Positions 33,706 to 45,838 of a DNA stretch of 64,000 bases are shown piece by piece. Source of the DNA: Rallus limicola (taxonomy: Eukaryota > Chordata > Aves > Gruiformes > Rallidae); NCBI GenBank assembly GCA_022605955.1, contig JAKCOZ010000003.1, positions 37,970,761-38,034,760 of the forward strand, given 5' to 3'. Position 1 is the first letter of the stretch, and the number at the start of each line of letters is the position of its first letter. Both the position numbers and the translations under genes were made by a program. The notes under the pieces are model-generated. The model did no database searches. It was given only the letters and a program-made list of their open reading frames with translations, and was not told the origin of the DNA.

Positions 33706-34067
33706 TGTCATGGTTTTGCCTCAGCTGAGAGCTTAGCACCATGATGCCAATTGTTCTTTAAAAGGGGGAGGGGTGTGTGTGTGTGAATTGAGGGAGGGGG
33801 AGAGGGAAGGAGAAGGGGGGGAAAAAACCCCAAGGAACCAAAACATTGCCGGTTGGGATAAGGATAGTTTACTGGGATAGCAGAAAGATATATATTACAA
33901 TAATAACAGGATTTTATAAGCAAAATATATGAAACTGGTGAATCACAATGCAGTTTCTCACTACACTGCACAACTCAGGCTGTACAGCTCAGAGCTGTCC
34001 TGAAAACCAGACTTTTCCCAAAACTGCACGTGCTGGAACTGCCTGCTTCTCCCCCCACCAGCCCCCC

Positions 34068-34100
34068 TTTCATGCTAAGTATGACGTAATTAGCATGAAA
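34068..34100 (-). promoter_or_regulatory. CRE-like site in an inverted repeat, LTR U3
   Basis: TGACGTAA (34082-34089) is one base from the cAMP-response-element octamer. It sits between exact 11-bp inverted arms (TTTCATGCTAA and its complement). The position corresponds to the U3 promoter area of the minus-strand LTR. The functional role is inference. Confidence 0.5.
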
Positions 34101-34157
34101 TACCAGTTTGTCCAGTTTGGATCAGCTGTCCTACCTGCATCCTCTCCCTTCTTGTTT

Positions 34158-34228
34158 AGGGGGTTGGACCCAATGAGCTCTTGAGGTCTCTTCCTACCAC
34201 TACGATTCTGTGATTCCTACAATTCTGT
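34158..34228 (+). mobile_element. Short CR1 3' tail inside an LTR, plus strand
   Basis: GTTGGACCCAATGAGCTCTTG, GGTCTCTTCCTACCA and GATTCTGTGATTCC are the terminal ~70 bp of a CR1. LTR sequence is present on both sides (CTTCTTGT to the left, GCAGGGAAATAGG to the right), so the tail inserted after the LTR. Confidence 0.7.
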
Positions 34229-34546
34229 TAGCAGGGAAATAGGAACAACTGAAAAGTCCTTGACTGCCTGACTACAGCTAGAAACATCCACGTGTTATGA
34301 GCACTGCTCTCACCTTAACTCCCAAACATGGCATTCTATCCACTACTAGAAAAGAAATTAACTTTATCCTAGCCAAAATCAGGACACCTGTCAACTGTAG
34401 CTTCTCTCTCTAGTGAAGGCAAATTAGGTCAGAAAGAAGAAATCTTATGAAAAAGAAATTTACATTATTTTTCCTTGCCCTTACACTGTATAATACCAGC
34501 TATATTTTAAAAACAGGCATGCATTTGAAGGACACTCGTGCATCTT

Positions 34547-35776
34547 ATCCCAGACAGCATTCTTACCTATGTGATGAGAAAGATCATGGAGAACATCCTC
34601 CTGGAAACAGTATTCTGGCACATATAAAATCAGGAGGTGATTGATGACAACCAACATGGCTTCACTAAGGCCAAATCATGCCTGACAAATTTGGTGGCAT
34701 TCTACAACAGGGTTAGAGTGCTGGTAGATAAGACTGACTGACATCATCTACCTGGAATTTTGCAAAGCATTTGACACTGTCCAACACAACATCCTCAAAC
34801 AGTTGTGGTCAACAGCTCATTGTCTAAGTCAAAACCAGTGACAAGTGGCATACCCCAGAAGTCAGTATAGGGACAGGCACTGTCTAGCATTTTTTCAGCA
34901 ACATGGGCAGTGGGATCAAGTGAACCCTCAGCAAGTTTGCTAGTGACACCAAGCTGTGTGGTGCAGTCAACATGCTCATGAGAAGGAATGCCATTTGGAG
35001 GTTCCTTGAAAGTCTTCAGAGATGGGACTGTGTGAACTGTTTGAAGTTCATTAAGCCCAGGTGCAAGATCCTGCATGTGGATCACCACAATCTTGAGCCC
35101 AAATACAAACTGGGCAGAGAACAGCTTGAAAGCCATACCGAGAAGAACATACTTGATGTACAAGAAGCTCAACATGAGCCAGCAATATGTGCTTGTAACC
35201 CAGAATACTAACCTGCATCAAAAGAAGCATGACCAGAATGTTGAGAGAAGTAACTCTGTCCAACTACTCCACTTTTACGAAAACCCATCTCGTGTATTGT
35301 GTTCAGTTCTTGGGTCTCCAGCACAAGAAAGACAATAATGTACTACAGGGAGTCCAGAAGTGGGATGAAAATGTGATCAGAGGACTGTAGCACCTTTCCT
35401 ACAAAGACAGACTGAGGCAGACTGAAGAAGATAAGGCTCCAGTGAGATATTTTAGTGGCCAGTACCTAGAGTGTCTACAAGAAAGATTCTTTATCAAGCA
35501 GTGTAGTGATAGGACAAGGGATAATGTCTTTAAACTGGAATAGGGAAGATTTAGATTTGACATCAGGAAGATTTTTTTTTTCCCTTGAAGGTGGTGATGC
35601 TCTGAAACAGGTTTCTCAAAGAGGCTGTGAATACCCCCTCCCTGGCAGTGTTCAAGGCCAGGTTAGCTGGCCTTAAACAACCTAGTCGAGTGGAGGGTTT
35701 CCCTACCCATGACAGAGGGTTCACAACTAGATGATCTTTGAGGTCCCTTCTAACCCAAATCCTTCTGTGAGTCTAT
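34547..35776 (+). mobile_element. CR1 LINE, plus strand, starting in RT
   Basis: Begins at the KIMENILLET-like block, then the HGFTKAKSCLTNLVAF region (34650-34710), a broken palm motif A (CAAAGCATTTGACACTGTCC, ~34765), AGTTTGCTAGTGACACC in place of the FADD box (Ala-Asp-Asp changed to Ala-Ser-Asp), a thumb block near 35040-35100 and the C-terminal QKKHD-like blocks. It ends with AACTAGATGATCTTTGAGG and TTCTGTGAGTCT. It is the same subfamily as the CR1 at 16560-20065: both share the CTGCATGTGGATCA...AGCCCAAATA block. Frames are broken. Confidence 0.85.
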
Positions 35777-38700
35777 AAATTTATGTTACTCTGCAGAGAA
35801 TCTGACAAAGAAAGTACAAAGAGGATGAAAATCAATTTTAAGTTTTTACTGGCAAAATGCATACACTTGTATGAAACATGTTTTCTCTTTTTCTAGGGAG
35901 TATGGTTTGGAAGACCAGTGTATAATCTGCTGCATGGAATTCACAGTGCTTACAGAATCTGCCATTTTAAATTATGCTCTACAGTCATTAATACCTGTTA
36001 CATTTACACATAATTCTTTTCTTTCTCCAACCTTCATCTTCTACACATCCAGTAGCAGAAACTAAATTATCAGCACTGAAAAAAAAATCCTATCTCTCAA
36101 TTTACACAGCTGCATCTTGAAATTTTCTTTCTTATCTACTTGTAGTATCATAAAGGTAATTTAAACTTACGTATAATGAGTCATACTTCTTTTAGATGAG
36201 ATATAGCTTAGAATTGAAGTTCATGCTTATTCCAAAACTGTGACTAATTACAAATATCTCTTAACCAAGTAGAGCTTCTATGATTAGAAGAACATGAAGG
36301 CCTCCAAACTTCTTCAATAGTGTGCACCATAAGAAATATAGCCTTTGTTATTGTGCCATTGTGCTTGCTGGCTTTAAACTGAAGGCTAAATAGAAGACCT
36401 CACTATAATCTGAAGATAATATTAGAAAATAATGAAAAAAGATTTTAAAATAGGTCAGCAACATTGCTACAATTAAAAGTATATTAACAACACATATGTG
36501 CATTAGCATTGCGTATATGCTCCTAATGAAGTGCTGCTGGATAGCGTACTATTTTCATAACTCTAAAATTAGGCAGCATTTTCAGTGTACATTATTTAGT
36601 GATCCTAGAACAGGAGCAAGTTAGAATATGACAAGGTACTTACAAAGGAACCTCTGAAAAAAATTCAATTAGAAAAGCCTAGTTTAAATGTTTGATAAAG
36701 AAAACAGGAATCTCATCTTGAAAAAGCAGCCACATGTACTGCAGACATATAATTTGGTCACTGCCATAATGGGCAATATAGGCAAAGCCAAGTATACATT
36801 GTGAAAAAAAGTCTGCATTGAAATTCAGTCATCCTTACTTCATAATGTGGGATGACTATGTATCTAAGTATCATATTATTACCACAACAGTGACCACCAC
36901 CATTATCTAATCTATTGCCCCTCTTTAAGTTTTCAGTGTAACGTGGGTGTAAAGATTTCACTACCACAACTACAAAGGAATTTTAAAGTGTCTTTTTCAC
37001 ACACTTTTACTGAGTCGATTTAATTGTACCCTGTTTAGCTTCATATTTCCGATGCAGAGCATGAAAAGTTACACAATATTATTTGAAACAGCAGAAAAAT
37101 GTAAACTTAATCAAAACAAGACAACCCATTGTGTGCATCTTATACTTGAATACCAACTAATTGTATGTTTTGTCTTCTATTTCAGGAGGAAAATGCGTGT
37201 GATCTATTTTGCTTTCTAAAAATTGCAGCAGTCTAATTGTTCCACTACTTTGAAACTTGAATCGTTTTTAAAGATGCATTTAGAATTTATAAAATCAGTA
37301 TGCCTGATATATATAAACTTCCATTCAAATTCAAATTTTAATTTCAAATATCAGTCCTAACATTCAGGTACAGAAAGTATCAAACAGCACACAGCTGCCA
37401 AGTTACAAGTAATTCCTATGTAACCTGGCATATTTTTGCATAAGAATTATAATAATGAAAAGTCTCCCTCATTTTTAAATGGGCCCTTAAGACAGAAAAC
37501 CCTTTCTAATTTCAGTGTGGGATTGGGTTGATTTTTTTTTTTTTTTTGGCAAGGATCTTTTCAAATGACAACAGTTTTCTCAAAGATCAGTTTCACAGTT
37601 GAAGAAGTTTTAAGAACACTGCCTATAACTGACAATGCAGTCATTACTATTTTTACCAATATGATTCTATCCATTTCAAGTGTACCAGCTTAGAACTGAA
37701 GTGGCAAATTATACCCTTTGGAAACTACAGAACAAACTGAAAAATGTTTTAGTTCTTATGTTTTACAGAGCTATTTTCTTATTTCATTTTCACCTACATT
37801 AAAATGACTTATTTTTGAACAACCTTAGCTTTCATGTGTGCCAGTGAGAGGTTCAGGACCTAAGGCAAGAGGACTTAACTCACACATTTATTTCTTTATT
37901 AAAAAAAAAAAAAAAAAAGAAAAGAAAGGTTAAAAAAAAGTAATCTGATAATGAAATTTATACCTTCATTATTTTCTCTGTTTCCCTCAAGCACCAATCA
38001 AAATCTACACATTACTAAAAAGGAATTATTTGAAAGTTTTTGTGTTGTTTTGCCTTTTTTTCCCTTAAGTATAATTCCTGCCAAGAATTTCTAGCTAAGT
38101 AATGTTGAAAGTATCTAGCATTATGGATATTTTTACTGCATGAATAATTGTTGCCAGGCTATTTTATCGTTAGTTACAAGTATCAATGCTATCTGATCCT
38201 ATTAAGACATGCTTAATTTTCTCATTCACAGCATGAGCCTCTGTAACTTACTTATCAATGATAAATGTAAGCATGATAATCTTGTATTCATCTTGAAAAA
38301 GTCCTAAAGCACTCCTGGTTAAGCATACACATTTCACATGAAAGGAATCTGAACTATGTGTGACAATTAATTATCTGGAAACAAGGGCCATGAATACTTC
38401 AGACAACCTAATAATTTCTTATTTAAATTAAATTTAGAAAAAAAATCTAAGTTACACCTGCCTATCATTAATTACTTGAGAGATAAAGTCTTACAAAAGT
38501 AACAAGATATATATGGTGAAATTAAAGTTCAGTTTTCTTTTTTACTGGGTTTCTTGTCTTTTTTTCTCTTAGTCATCACAATGGAAGACAAGTATATTTT
38601 CAGTATAATCTGAAAAATTCCAACTAATATACCAAATATAAAATTTGACAAGGCAAACTGCAATACATTTTCTTGCCAACACCTTTATTTCAACTCCTTC

Positions 38701-39905
38701 AGAAAAACATAGAATGTTAAATCAGGGAAATTACAAGGTGTGATAAAGAAAAAAAAAAGTGGATTTCTTGACACCTGCAAAAACAAGTTATTTTGCTAAT
38801 TTTTATTTTGGTACTTTGGAGGATATTATGGTTAGTATTTAAATAAAGACTGCAAAAATAGTAACAACCTACAGATCTAACATAGCATATTCCTGTTTAA
38901 CATTCTGTTCCATTTTTTTTTAAATATTAAATATACATAAATAAGCATATATTTTCACAAATGCTGTTTATGCCGTGTTATTTTTAAACCTTCAAAAGGT
39001 TAATCTATGATTTACCAAAAAGTTAGTTTTCACCTGCTCTCCCGTCATTTAAGAAATCTCAGAATCTCTCTTAGGGAAATCTTCACTGGAAACTGGAACT
39101 ATGTCTCTACTAGCTTAGCAACTAAGCCTGGGGTACTTGAGGCAGGGTCACACACACCACATGCAACACTTGTCTTTCACTTTCAAAGGTGTTATTGCTG
39201 CCTGCTTCAGTGTATGAAAATATGCCTTCCACCAAAACCATATCCAAGACTTGTCATTAAGGAGTTCCACAGGTACGAAGTAACAAGGATTAATGAAAGT
39301 TTTGTCTTCAGAGTAGCACAAGACTCTGTACAGTTGGACATCCCACCTCCAAAGGGCTCCTCTTCAGAGCCAGAGTTTCCCAACAGAGGCTTCGAACAAA
39401 TCTTGTTCTGTTCTGTGCAATGTCCTCTTTTAAGGGCATGCTGCTGTGAAAAAGACTTTTCTGGTATTATGCCTGCTATTTACAGACACATCAGTGAATT
39501 TCTGATTTTCTGAATTTCTGAAAACTGATTAATTGATTTTGCAATGGACAAGAAGACATGACAGTGTCCTGCATATACAATAAACTTTAGAGCAGGAAAA
39601 AGGAAGCGATCATCCTTCTTTTTCTTTTTTCTTTCTTTTTTTTCTCCATCTATATTTTACTGGCTGTCACAAGCTTGTTAAGTACTCTAACAAGTGCAAC
39701 AGTGGCAAAAATTATGATCTCAAATATTTTTATTACTACAGGGTAAGTTGCTAAATCTTTCATGATAGCTTCAACAAGTATTACAGACCAGTTAACACAT
39801 CTTTTACCAGTGTCTTATGGAAAGCAGAAGCTATCATGAGCTAAGTCTGATCCATCCCCAAAAGGCATAAAGTACTACTGCTCAAAGAAAGAGTATCTAT
39901 ACAAG
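35777..39905. other. Repeat-poor unique stretch, no established gene
   Basis: About 4.1 kb without a recognisable transposon. It includes a poly-A run (37901-37918) and the 168-codon open frame at 39007-39513, discussed under findings. I do not call that frame a gene because it lacks domains, a Kozak-like context I could trust, and splice or polyadenylation signals placed as expected. Confidence 0.5.
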
Positions 39906-41057
39906 TGTATGGTAGTTTGACCCTTGCTGGAGGATAGACGCACACCTAAGTCATGCTATCATTCCTCTTTTCAGCTGGACAAGGGAGAAAATATCTATTG
40001 AGAGGCTCAGAAGTTGAGATAAGGACAGGAAGAGATCATTCCTCAGTTAGCATCATGGGCAAAACAGACTCAACATGGAATAAAAAAAATCCTAATTTAT
40101 TACACTACACACACACAGAGTGAGAACAGTCAGATAATGAGAAGTGTGACCAGATCTTAAAACACCTCCCCACACCTCCCCCCACCCTACCCTTCTTTGC
40201 AGACTTCACTTTATTTCAGACTTCTCTCCATTCGGAATGGGTAAGGGGAATAGGGGTTTCAGTTCCTCACAAGTTGTATTCTATCTTGAGGGGATGGAGG
40301 AGTGATTCCTCACATTCTTCCCATGTTCCAGCATGGGGTCCCACCCATGGGGGATGGTCCTTCATGATCTTCTCCAATGTGAGTAGTTTCCCATGGGGCT
40401 TCAGCTCTTCACCAGCTGCCCCAGCGTGGGTCACTTCTGTGGTGTGCAGTCATAAATCATAGAATGTCTTTCAGTCTCTTAAGCCCAGACTGCTCCAGTC
40501 TGGTCTTTCAGAGAGTCAGCAGCCTCCTCACCAACAAACCTGCTCCAGCGTGGGTCTTTCTCTCTCTCTTGCTCATTTCTGTCTCTTTCTCTCTCTCCAC
40601 AGGCTGCAAGTGTTGGCAGAAGCTTGCTCCAACATAGGTCACAGTGTCTTCCTTACGTCTCTATATGATCCCTGTCATCTTCCATGGGCTGCAGGGGGAC
40701 AACCTGCTCCACCGTAGGTTTCTTCACAACCTGCAGGGCAATCTTTCTTTCCACCATCTGCAACACTTCCTCCCCACCCCCTTTTTCACTGGCCTTCATG
40801 CCTGCAGTTTCTTACATCTTCTCACTCCCTTCTCTGGTGGCAAAAAGTGCTTCTGATATTTTTCTTCTCTTAAATATGGTTCAAAGAGGCGCTATGACAA
40901 CGGCTGATTGGCTCAGCCTTAGTCAGCAGCAGGTCCAGCATTGAGCCCAGGTGGTATTTACTCTGTGTAGCCTACAGAAAGCTTCTAGCTGCTTCTTACA
41001 AAAGTCACCCCTGCAGCCCCCCCATCCTCTACCAGAATCTTGCCATGCAAAATCACA
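39906..41057 (-). mobile_element. Full-length solo LTR (~1152 bp), minus strand
   Basis: Left edge TGTATGGTAGTTTGACCC (the 3' end on the minus strand, a diverged AACCACCACA), right edge ATGCAAAATCACA (5' start TGTGATTTTGCATGG). The flanks ACAAG (39901-39905) and ACAAA (41058-41062) match at 4 of 5 bases, a plausible 5-bp target duplication. The reverse-complemented polyadenylation signal is TTTATT at 40095-40100. Internal GGAGCAGG/CTGCAGCC units and the shared block encoding an antisense GAMTTADWL-type frame (plus strand 40684-40944) are present. No internal viral region. Confidence 0.85.
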
Positions 41058-44000
41058 ACAAAGTGAAACAATAAAACTTCATGCTTTTCAAACTTTTTAC
41101 AGCCTCTGTGTATGCTCTTTAAGGATGATTGTGCATGCAGAGTGAACAGGGCCATGTTTTTTAGATTTCTCAGAGATACTGCTTGGTCCTGAAAACCTGA
41201 AATCTTGAGCAAAATCTACAGCTTTAAGAGAAATTACTTCTGAAGGAAACAGAGGTATGGTAAGTCACTGATTGATGAAAAGGTTGAAAAATAAATCTTG
41301 AAAGAAAAATAAACCTTGGCTAGGCCTATATTCAGAGTTCAAAAACCTACAGTTTGATTAAATCTGAGATTCAGTCAAACACAATAAATAGAGTCTTTGC
41401 ATTTCTGTGATATCCATCAACTCCTTTTAACACATGAAGAAATTGACAGGCAAAGGCCAATGTTTTAGATGAATCTTATTTCTGGGTATCTTTAATGTTG
41501 AGTATTCATATGCAATATACTCTACTGACAAAGCCCTATCCCCAACAGAACATTTTAGATTACAGAAGTAGTTTGAGGCAGAGCTGGGAATAAATCCCTG
41601 TCTCCCTAGCCAATCCTTAACTACAAGTTGATCCTCCTTCTGGGAGGCTTAAAACTGTATCATAATGGCACTTCTGTTTTCCTATTTGCACTCCTGTAGC
41701 TGTTCCTGGGGACTCCAATCTGAAATCCAGGCTAAAACTGATGTATCAACTTCTTAAATGTCTTCTGAGAAGTCAGTGTACAGTACTCCTTCAGTTTTTA
41801 TTCACTTGATGGATTTGTCTTACTGTTTATCCTGACTCTTCTTAAAGTGATTGCTTAGACCCATTTGTTGCCTGTAAATATTACCAAAATAAATGCAAAG
41901 GTATCTATTCAACAGCTTTCTATAAAATACATTATAAAGTCTAAGTGTATTGTTTCCACACAACTACAAGTTAACAGTTTCTGCTACCCTCAATATTGGT
42001 AGCGCATATAAACACTGTATTACTGTTATTTTTGCTGACTATATTTTCAGAGTAATTAAAATCTATCATAAGGCCTCCACATTCCACATGGCAATTTGAT
42101 TGAATAATTATTTCCTAGTCCATTTTCAAAAATTTCTATAGGATTCATGCAACAAGTAAGAACTACTTTCTGGAACTTCTGACTTTAGAAACTCAGAAAA
42201 ATAGTTTAATATATCATATCAAAATATATAGACATTAGGTAAGCATGTGAAATATTTTTTATTTTACTATACATGAAATAGTTTATTTTGGTATTTCTTA
42301 AAATATATACATTGTATAGTGAAACACAATATAGCAAAGCTTTTGCGTATATATCAAAATATTTCAGCATACTGTATTTTTGTATAATTATTCACTATAA
42401 AGAAGGCTACCGTGGGGTCCCCCTTCTGTCTTTTGTAACTCTGACTAATTCAAGCTTTTCAGTTCTTTTCTTTTTCAGTGCTATCTGCAAAACACTAGTA
42501 AAATTGTGTTCTTCCCCCATCTTCTATCTATTAACTTTATTTTAGATTATATTAACTGAAATAGGAAACAACTGATCATGGCACATGACCTCAACACATA
42601 GTGCAATCAGCAGCAATAGTAACTCATATTTAGAACTATTTAAGTTTAAACAATCTGAAATATTCTGAGGTACATATACCCTTCAAAGAACTCCTGTCAA
42701 AAATGTGACTGTCCCCACAGCCTTGGCCAGACATTGATCAGAACTGAGTCTCAGATCAGCAAGAAGAAAAGGGTATAATAATAAAGAAATGTTTGCAGCA
42801 GGTATGTGTAGTGGAGACAAGAAAAAAAAAATTGTAGATTTTTATCCAAGTGTAAATTATGCTGAGAAAGTTCCCCAAGCTCTGCTTCTGAACAAAAGCT
42901 GTCTGGCAGATGTGAGGAGGGTAGAGATTTCATGGACATGCTGAAGTGAAAGGTTGTTTCAAAATTGCAAAGGTGCAGCTTGCATATAAGTGTCTGAGTA
43001 TATATGTTACTTGTAACCACAGTTGTGATGTCTGTCCTGGGTAATACAGGATTAAGGGAGATATAATATTAGCAGAGATGTTCAACATCAACATCCAACT
43101 CCTATCACTGAAAGAGAGGTAGTCACCTGCATTGACACTTTAATTTTGTCCTTACTGTGCTGATGACTAGGTCATCTAATTGAGCAGCTCAATATATTGA
43201 TTTGACAACCACTTGAAAAACCCATTTGGCTTCAGGCAGCATTAGCAGTTTTGTAAGTTTGCAGTATCTTTGAAGCGGACACTCTAACATCAGAATGAAC
43301 TGCTTGATAACACTTTCCGTACACAGCTTTAATGTTCTTACAGCATGTTCTATACTGCTGCACAGTATGTATTAAACAGACGGTTTGTTTAATTTCTTTT
43401 AGTTGGTAAATAAATTCCAGTGACTCAGTGATGATCTAGGAGATAAAGCCAGGTATGAATCAGGTCTGCTGTCAGGAAAAAAAAAACACTTGTCAGTGAA
43501 ATTCTCACACTTGCTTTACCCCTTTGTTTAGTGGTGAAAAGGGGAAAAAAAAAAACAAACAAAACAACAAACAAATGACAAAGTAGAATAAATATTTCTC
43601 AAAAACTCATTTCCTGCCAGAAAACATTCCACACCAAAAATACAGATAGATGTCAGCTATCATATTTCTTCCTGAAAACGAGTGCATAAATCCAGCTCAA
43701 GCAATGTGCCAAGTGAGTTGCAGCATAATGCTATGTCAGGATCCAAGGCAAATCTCAAGTTCATTCAGCAGTATGAACAGCCTGTAATTTGGCCAGGATT
43801 CCTATAAAACTATAAACTCTACTTAGGGTTGCTTTGACAATAAATTAGTCAATGCCTGAGAATCCTGGAGGGGGATAGGATTAAGGACTCAGCTCAAGGA
43901 AATAATGTTGTCCGAATGGTTTCGTTCATTGTAATACATGTGTGTGTATTAATTTCTCAGTTACATTCACTTCCTTCTTTTTTTCATCACATCACAAGTC

Positions 44001-44566
44001 TGAGGTTTTCAGGAGCTTTCTTTTTCTAGGCTGCAGCAAAGCAACTAAACCAGTATTTTTTCTGGGTTTAAGGTGTCTAGGTTTTATTTTCATGGCCTAT
44101 TTTTCAATCAGTATGTTAAGAAACTTTTTTTAAAAAAAACACAAGTCAGTTGCATTGTTTGTTCCCAGCTATCAAGTAATTTATTAGTATTTTGGAAAGA
44201 GTAACACAGATGCCAACATTAAACACTGAAGTAATTTTGATAACTGTGAGATTGAATTCAATTGGACACCTGGCAAAATACTTTGTGACAGACGATTTTG
44301 CCAACTTCACAGTAACATACACAAGATAGAAAGATTTATCGCTATCATACATGTATTTTTTAGAACATGTATGTATAAACAAACACCGATGCACAGACAT
44401 ATTTTATCATCTCTTGTATTAAGACTTAAACAATAAGAAGCAACATATATTGTGTCCAGTAGGGAGATGAAGGGAAAACAAAGAGAACTAGCCTGTGGAA
44501 TTAACAGGATTATTTATGAATCAGTATAATGAAAAGTATGATCTTGACTTAAGTAATTGCTGGATA

Positions 44567-44598
44567 GTAGTTAGCAAGATAAGTAGTTAGCAAGATAA
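44567..44598 (+). repeat. Perfect 16-bp tandem duplication
   Basis: GTAGTTAGCAAGATAA occurs twice in direct succession (44567-44582 and 44583-44598). Confidence 0.95.
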
Positions 44599-45810
44599 AA
44601 CTTTTCCTTAGCAAACTCTTAATTTGGCTTTGTACCTTCTGGAGGACTAATATATTGAGATGCAGAGAGTAATATTACCAGCATATTTCATATATGTTTT
44701 ATGTGATTGAAATATTTACATTCTTCTTTACGACACAGCATGTGTCCGCAGTTTTGTCTAAGTTATCACCTGCCTTCATAAGCTATGAGGAGAAACTGAT
44801 CACTTTCCATCTGAGCAGTAATCTAAATATTCTCTCCTCATAAATCCTGCACTCCATAATGCTTATCCTTTAGTGTTAAGAAGGTGGAATAATCTCCGGA
44901 TTAGAAAAAAAGATTTTTTCAAAGGTGTTGGGCTTAATTTGATCTCACTGTGAGTTAAGTCCTTAAATACAACAAAACCTGACTCTATTAGATCAGGAAG
45001 TCTGAAACACAACAGGAGCACTGATGCCTTACCTGACACTTCTATCTCTCTATACCTCCTGAACATGGCAATTTCCACTATCTTGTTTCAAAGGGAAGGT
45101 AATTCAGACACAATATCTGCAACAAAATCCAACTCTCTGTTTTACCCTTTCACAAGTGATCCATAAGAATATCAACCTAAAGGACTAATGAAATTTGCCA
45201 GTTTGTGTTCCTACTGCTTAATAAATACACCCACAGATCTTCTCAAAAACTGTTTTGTTATTAGACTCAGTACCTCTTAGCTGAGAAAAAAAGCCTCCTG
45301 TGAGATCCCTGCGGGAAACAAATGACTGGCCTGTTCTGTGGGGAACACTGTGGGGAGTCTGCTTTGAGACACCAGCTGTTTTTTAAACCCCTCAGCATTA
45401 AGAAAAAAATACTTGCAATTCTTCTAACATTAGTCATTCCTGATTTTAATATGCAAGAAGGACAGAAAAAAGAGATTAAAGCTGCTAGAATCTACCTCGT
45501 TAGCCCTTGTTTCTAGTATTATCTGCCATAGTAAAGGTTCAGCTGAGATCATCATAGACTTAACCAAATTTTGACTATGCAGCCAATAGCTTTCATAAAA
45601 TCCCTCTAGTGTTTTCCTTTCAACGGGTTGCCCCCGTACAAGGTCTGTTTCATGCAGACATGAGAGACTGAATTGTGAGAACTCCTTTATTTTATCATTT
45701 CTATACATTTTCTCTTTTATTTCTTTGGCTACATTTTCCTGGCAGGAATTGCCAGGAACTACATCTCCTCGGTTGCTTAAGAAGCTCAAAAGAGGTGTGT
45801 TTTTTGTGGT

Positions 45811-45838
45811 TTGTTTGTTTTGTTTTGTTTTGTTTTAA
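45811..45838 (+). repeat. (TTTTG)n simple repeat
   Basis: A short run of TTTTG-type units, ending in TTTTAATTTTTG. Confidence 0.85.

Larger units (their letters stand above)
33706..34386 (-). mobile_element. Solo LTR, minus strand, with CR1 tail inserted
   Basis: Left edge TGTCATGGTTTTGCC, right edge AAAATCAGGACA (5' end on the minus strand, TGTCCTG...). The flanks CATGT (33701-33705) and CCTGT (34387-34391) match at 4 of 5 positions, suggesting a 5-bp duplication and ERVL-type integration. The U3 promoter region holds a CRE-like TGACGTAA (34082-34089) inside an 11-bp inverted repeat (34068-34078 and 34090-34100). A 70-bp plus-strand CR1 tail lies at ~34158-34228. No viral coding region remains. 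It is the best copy of its family in the window. Confidence 0.8.

Noticed and set aside
34158..34228. CR1-like block as a regulatory part of the LTR
   Set aside because: It matches a generic CR1 3' end, and the other copies of this LTR family in the window do not visibly carry it.
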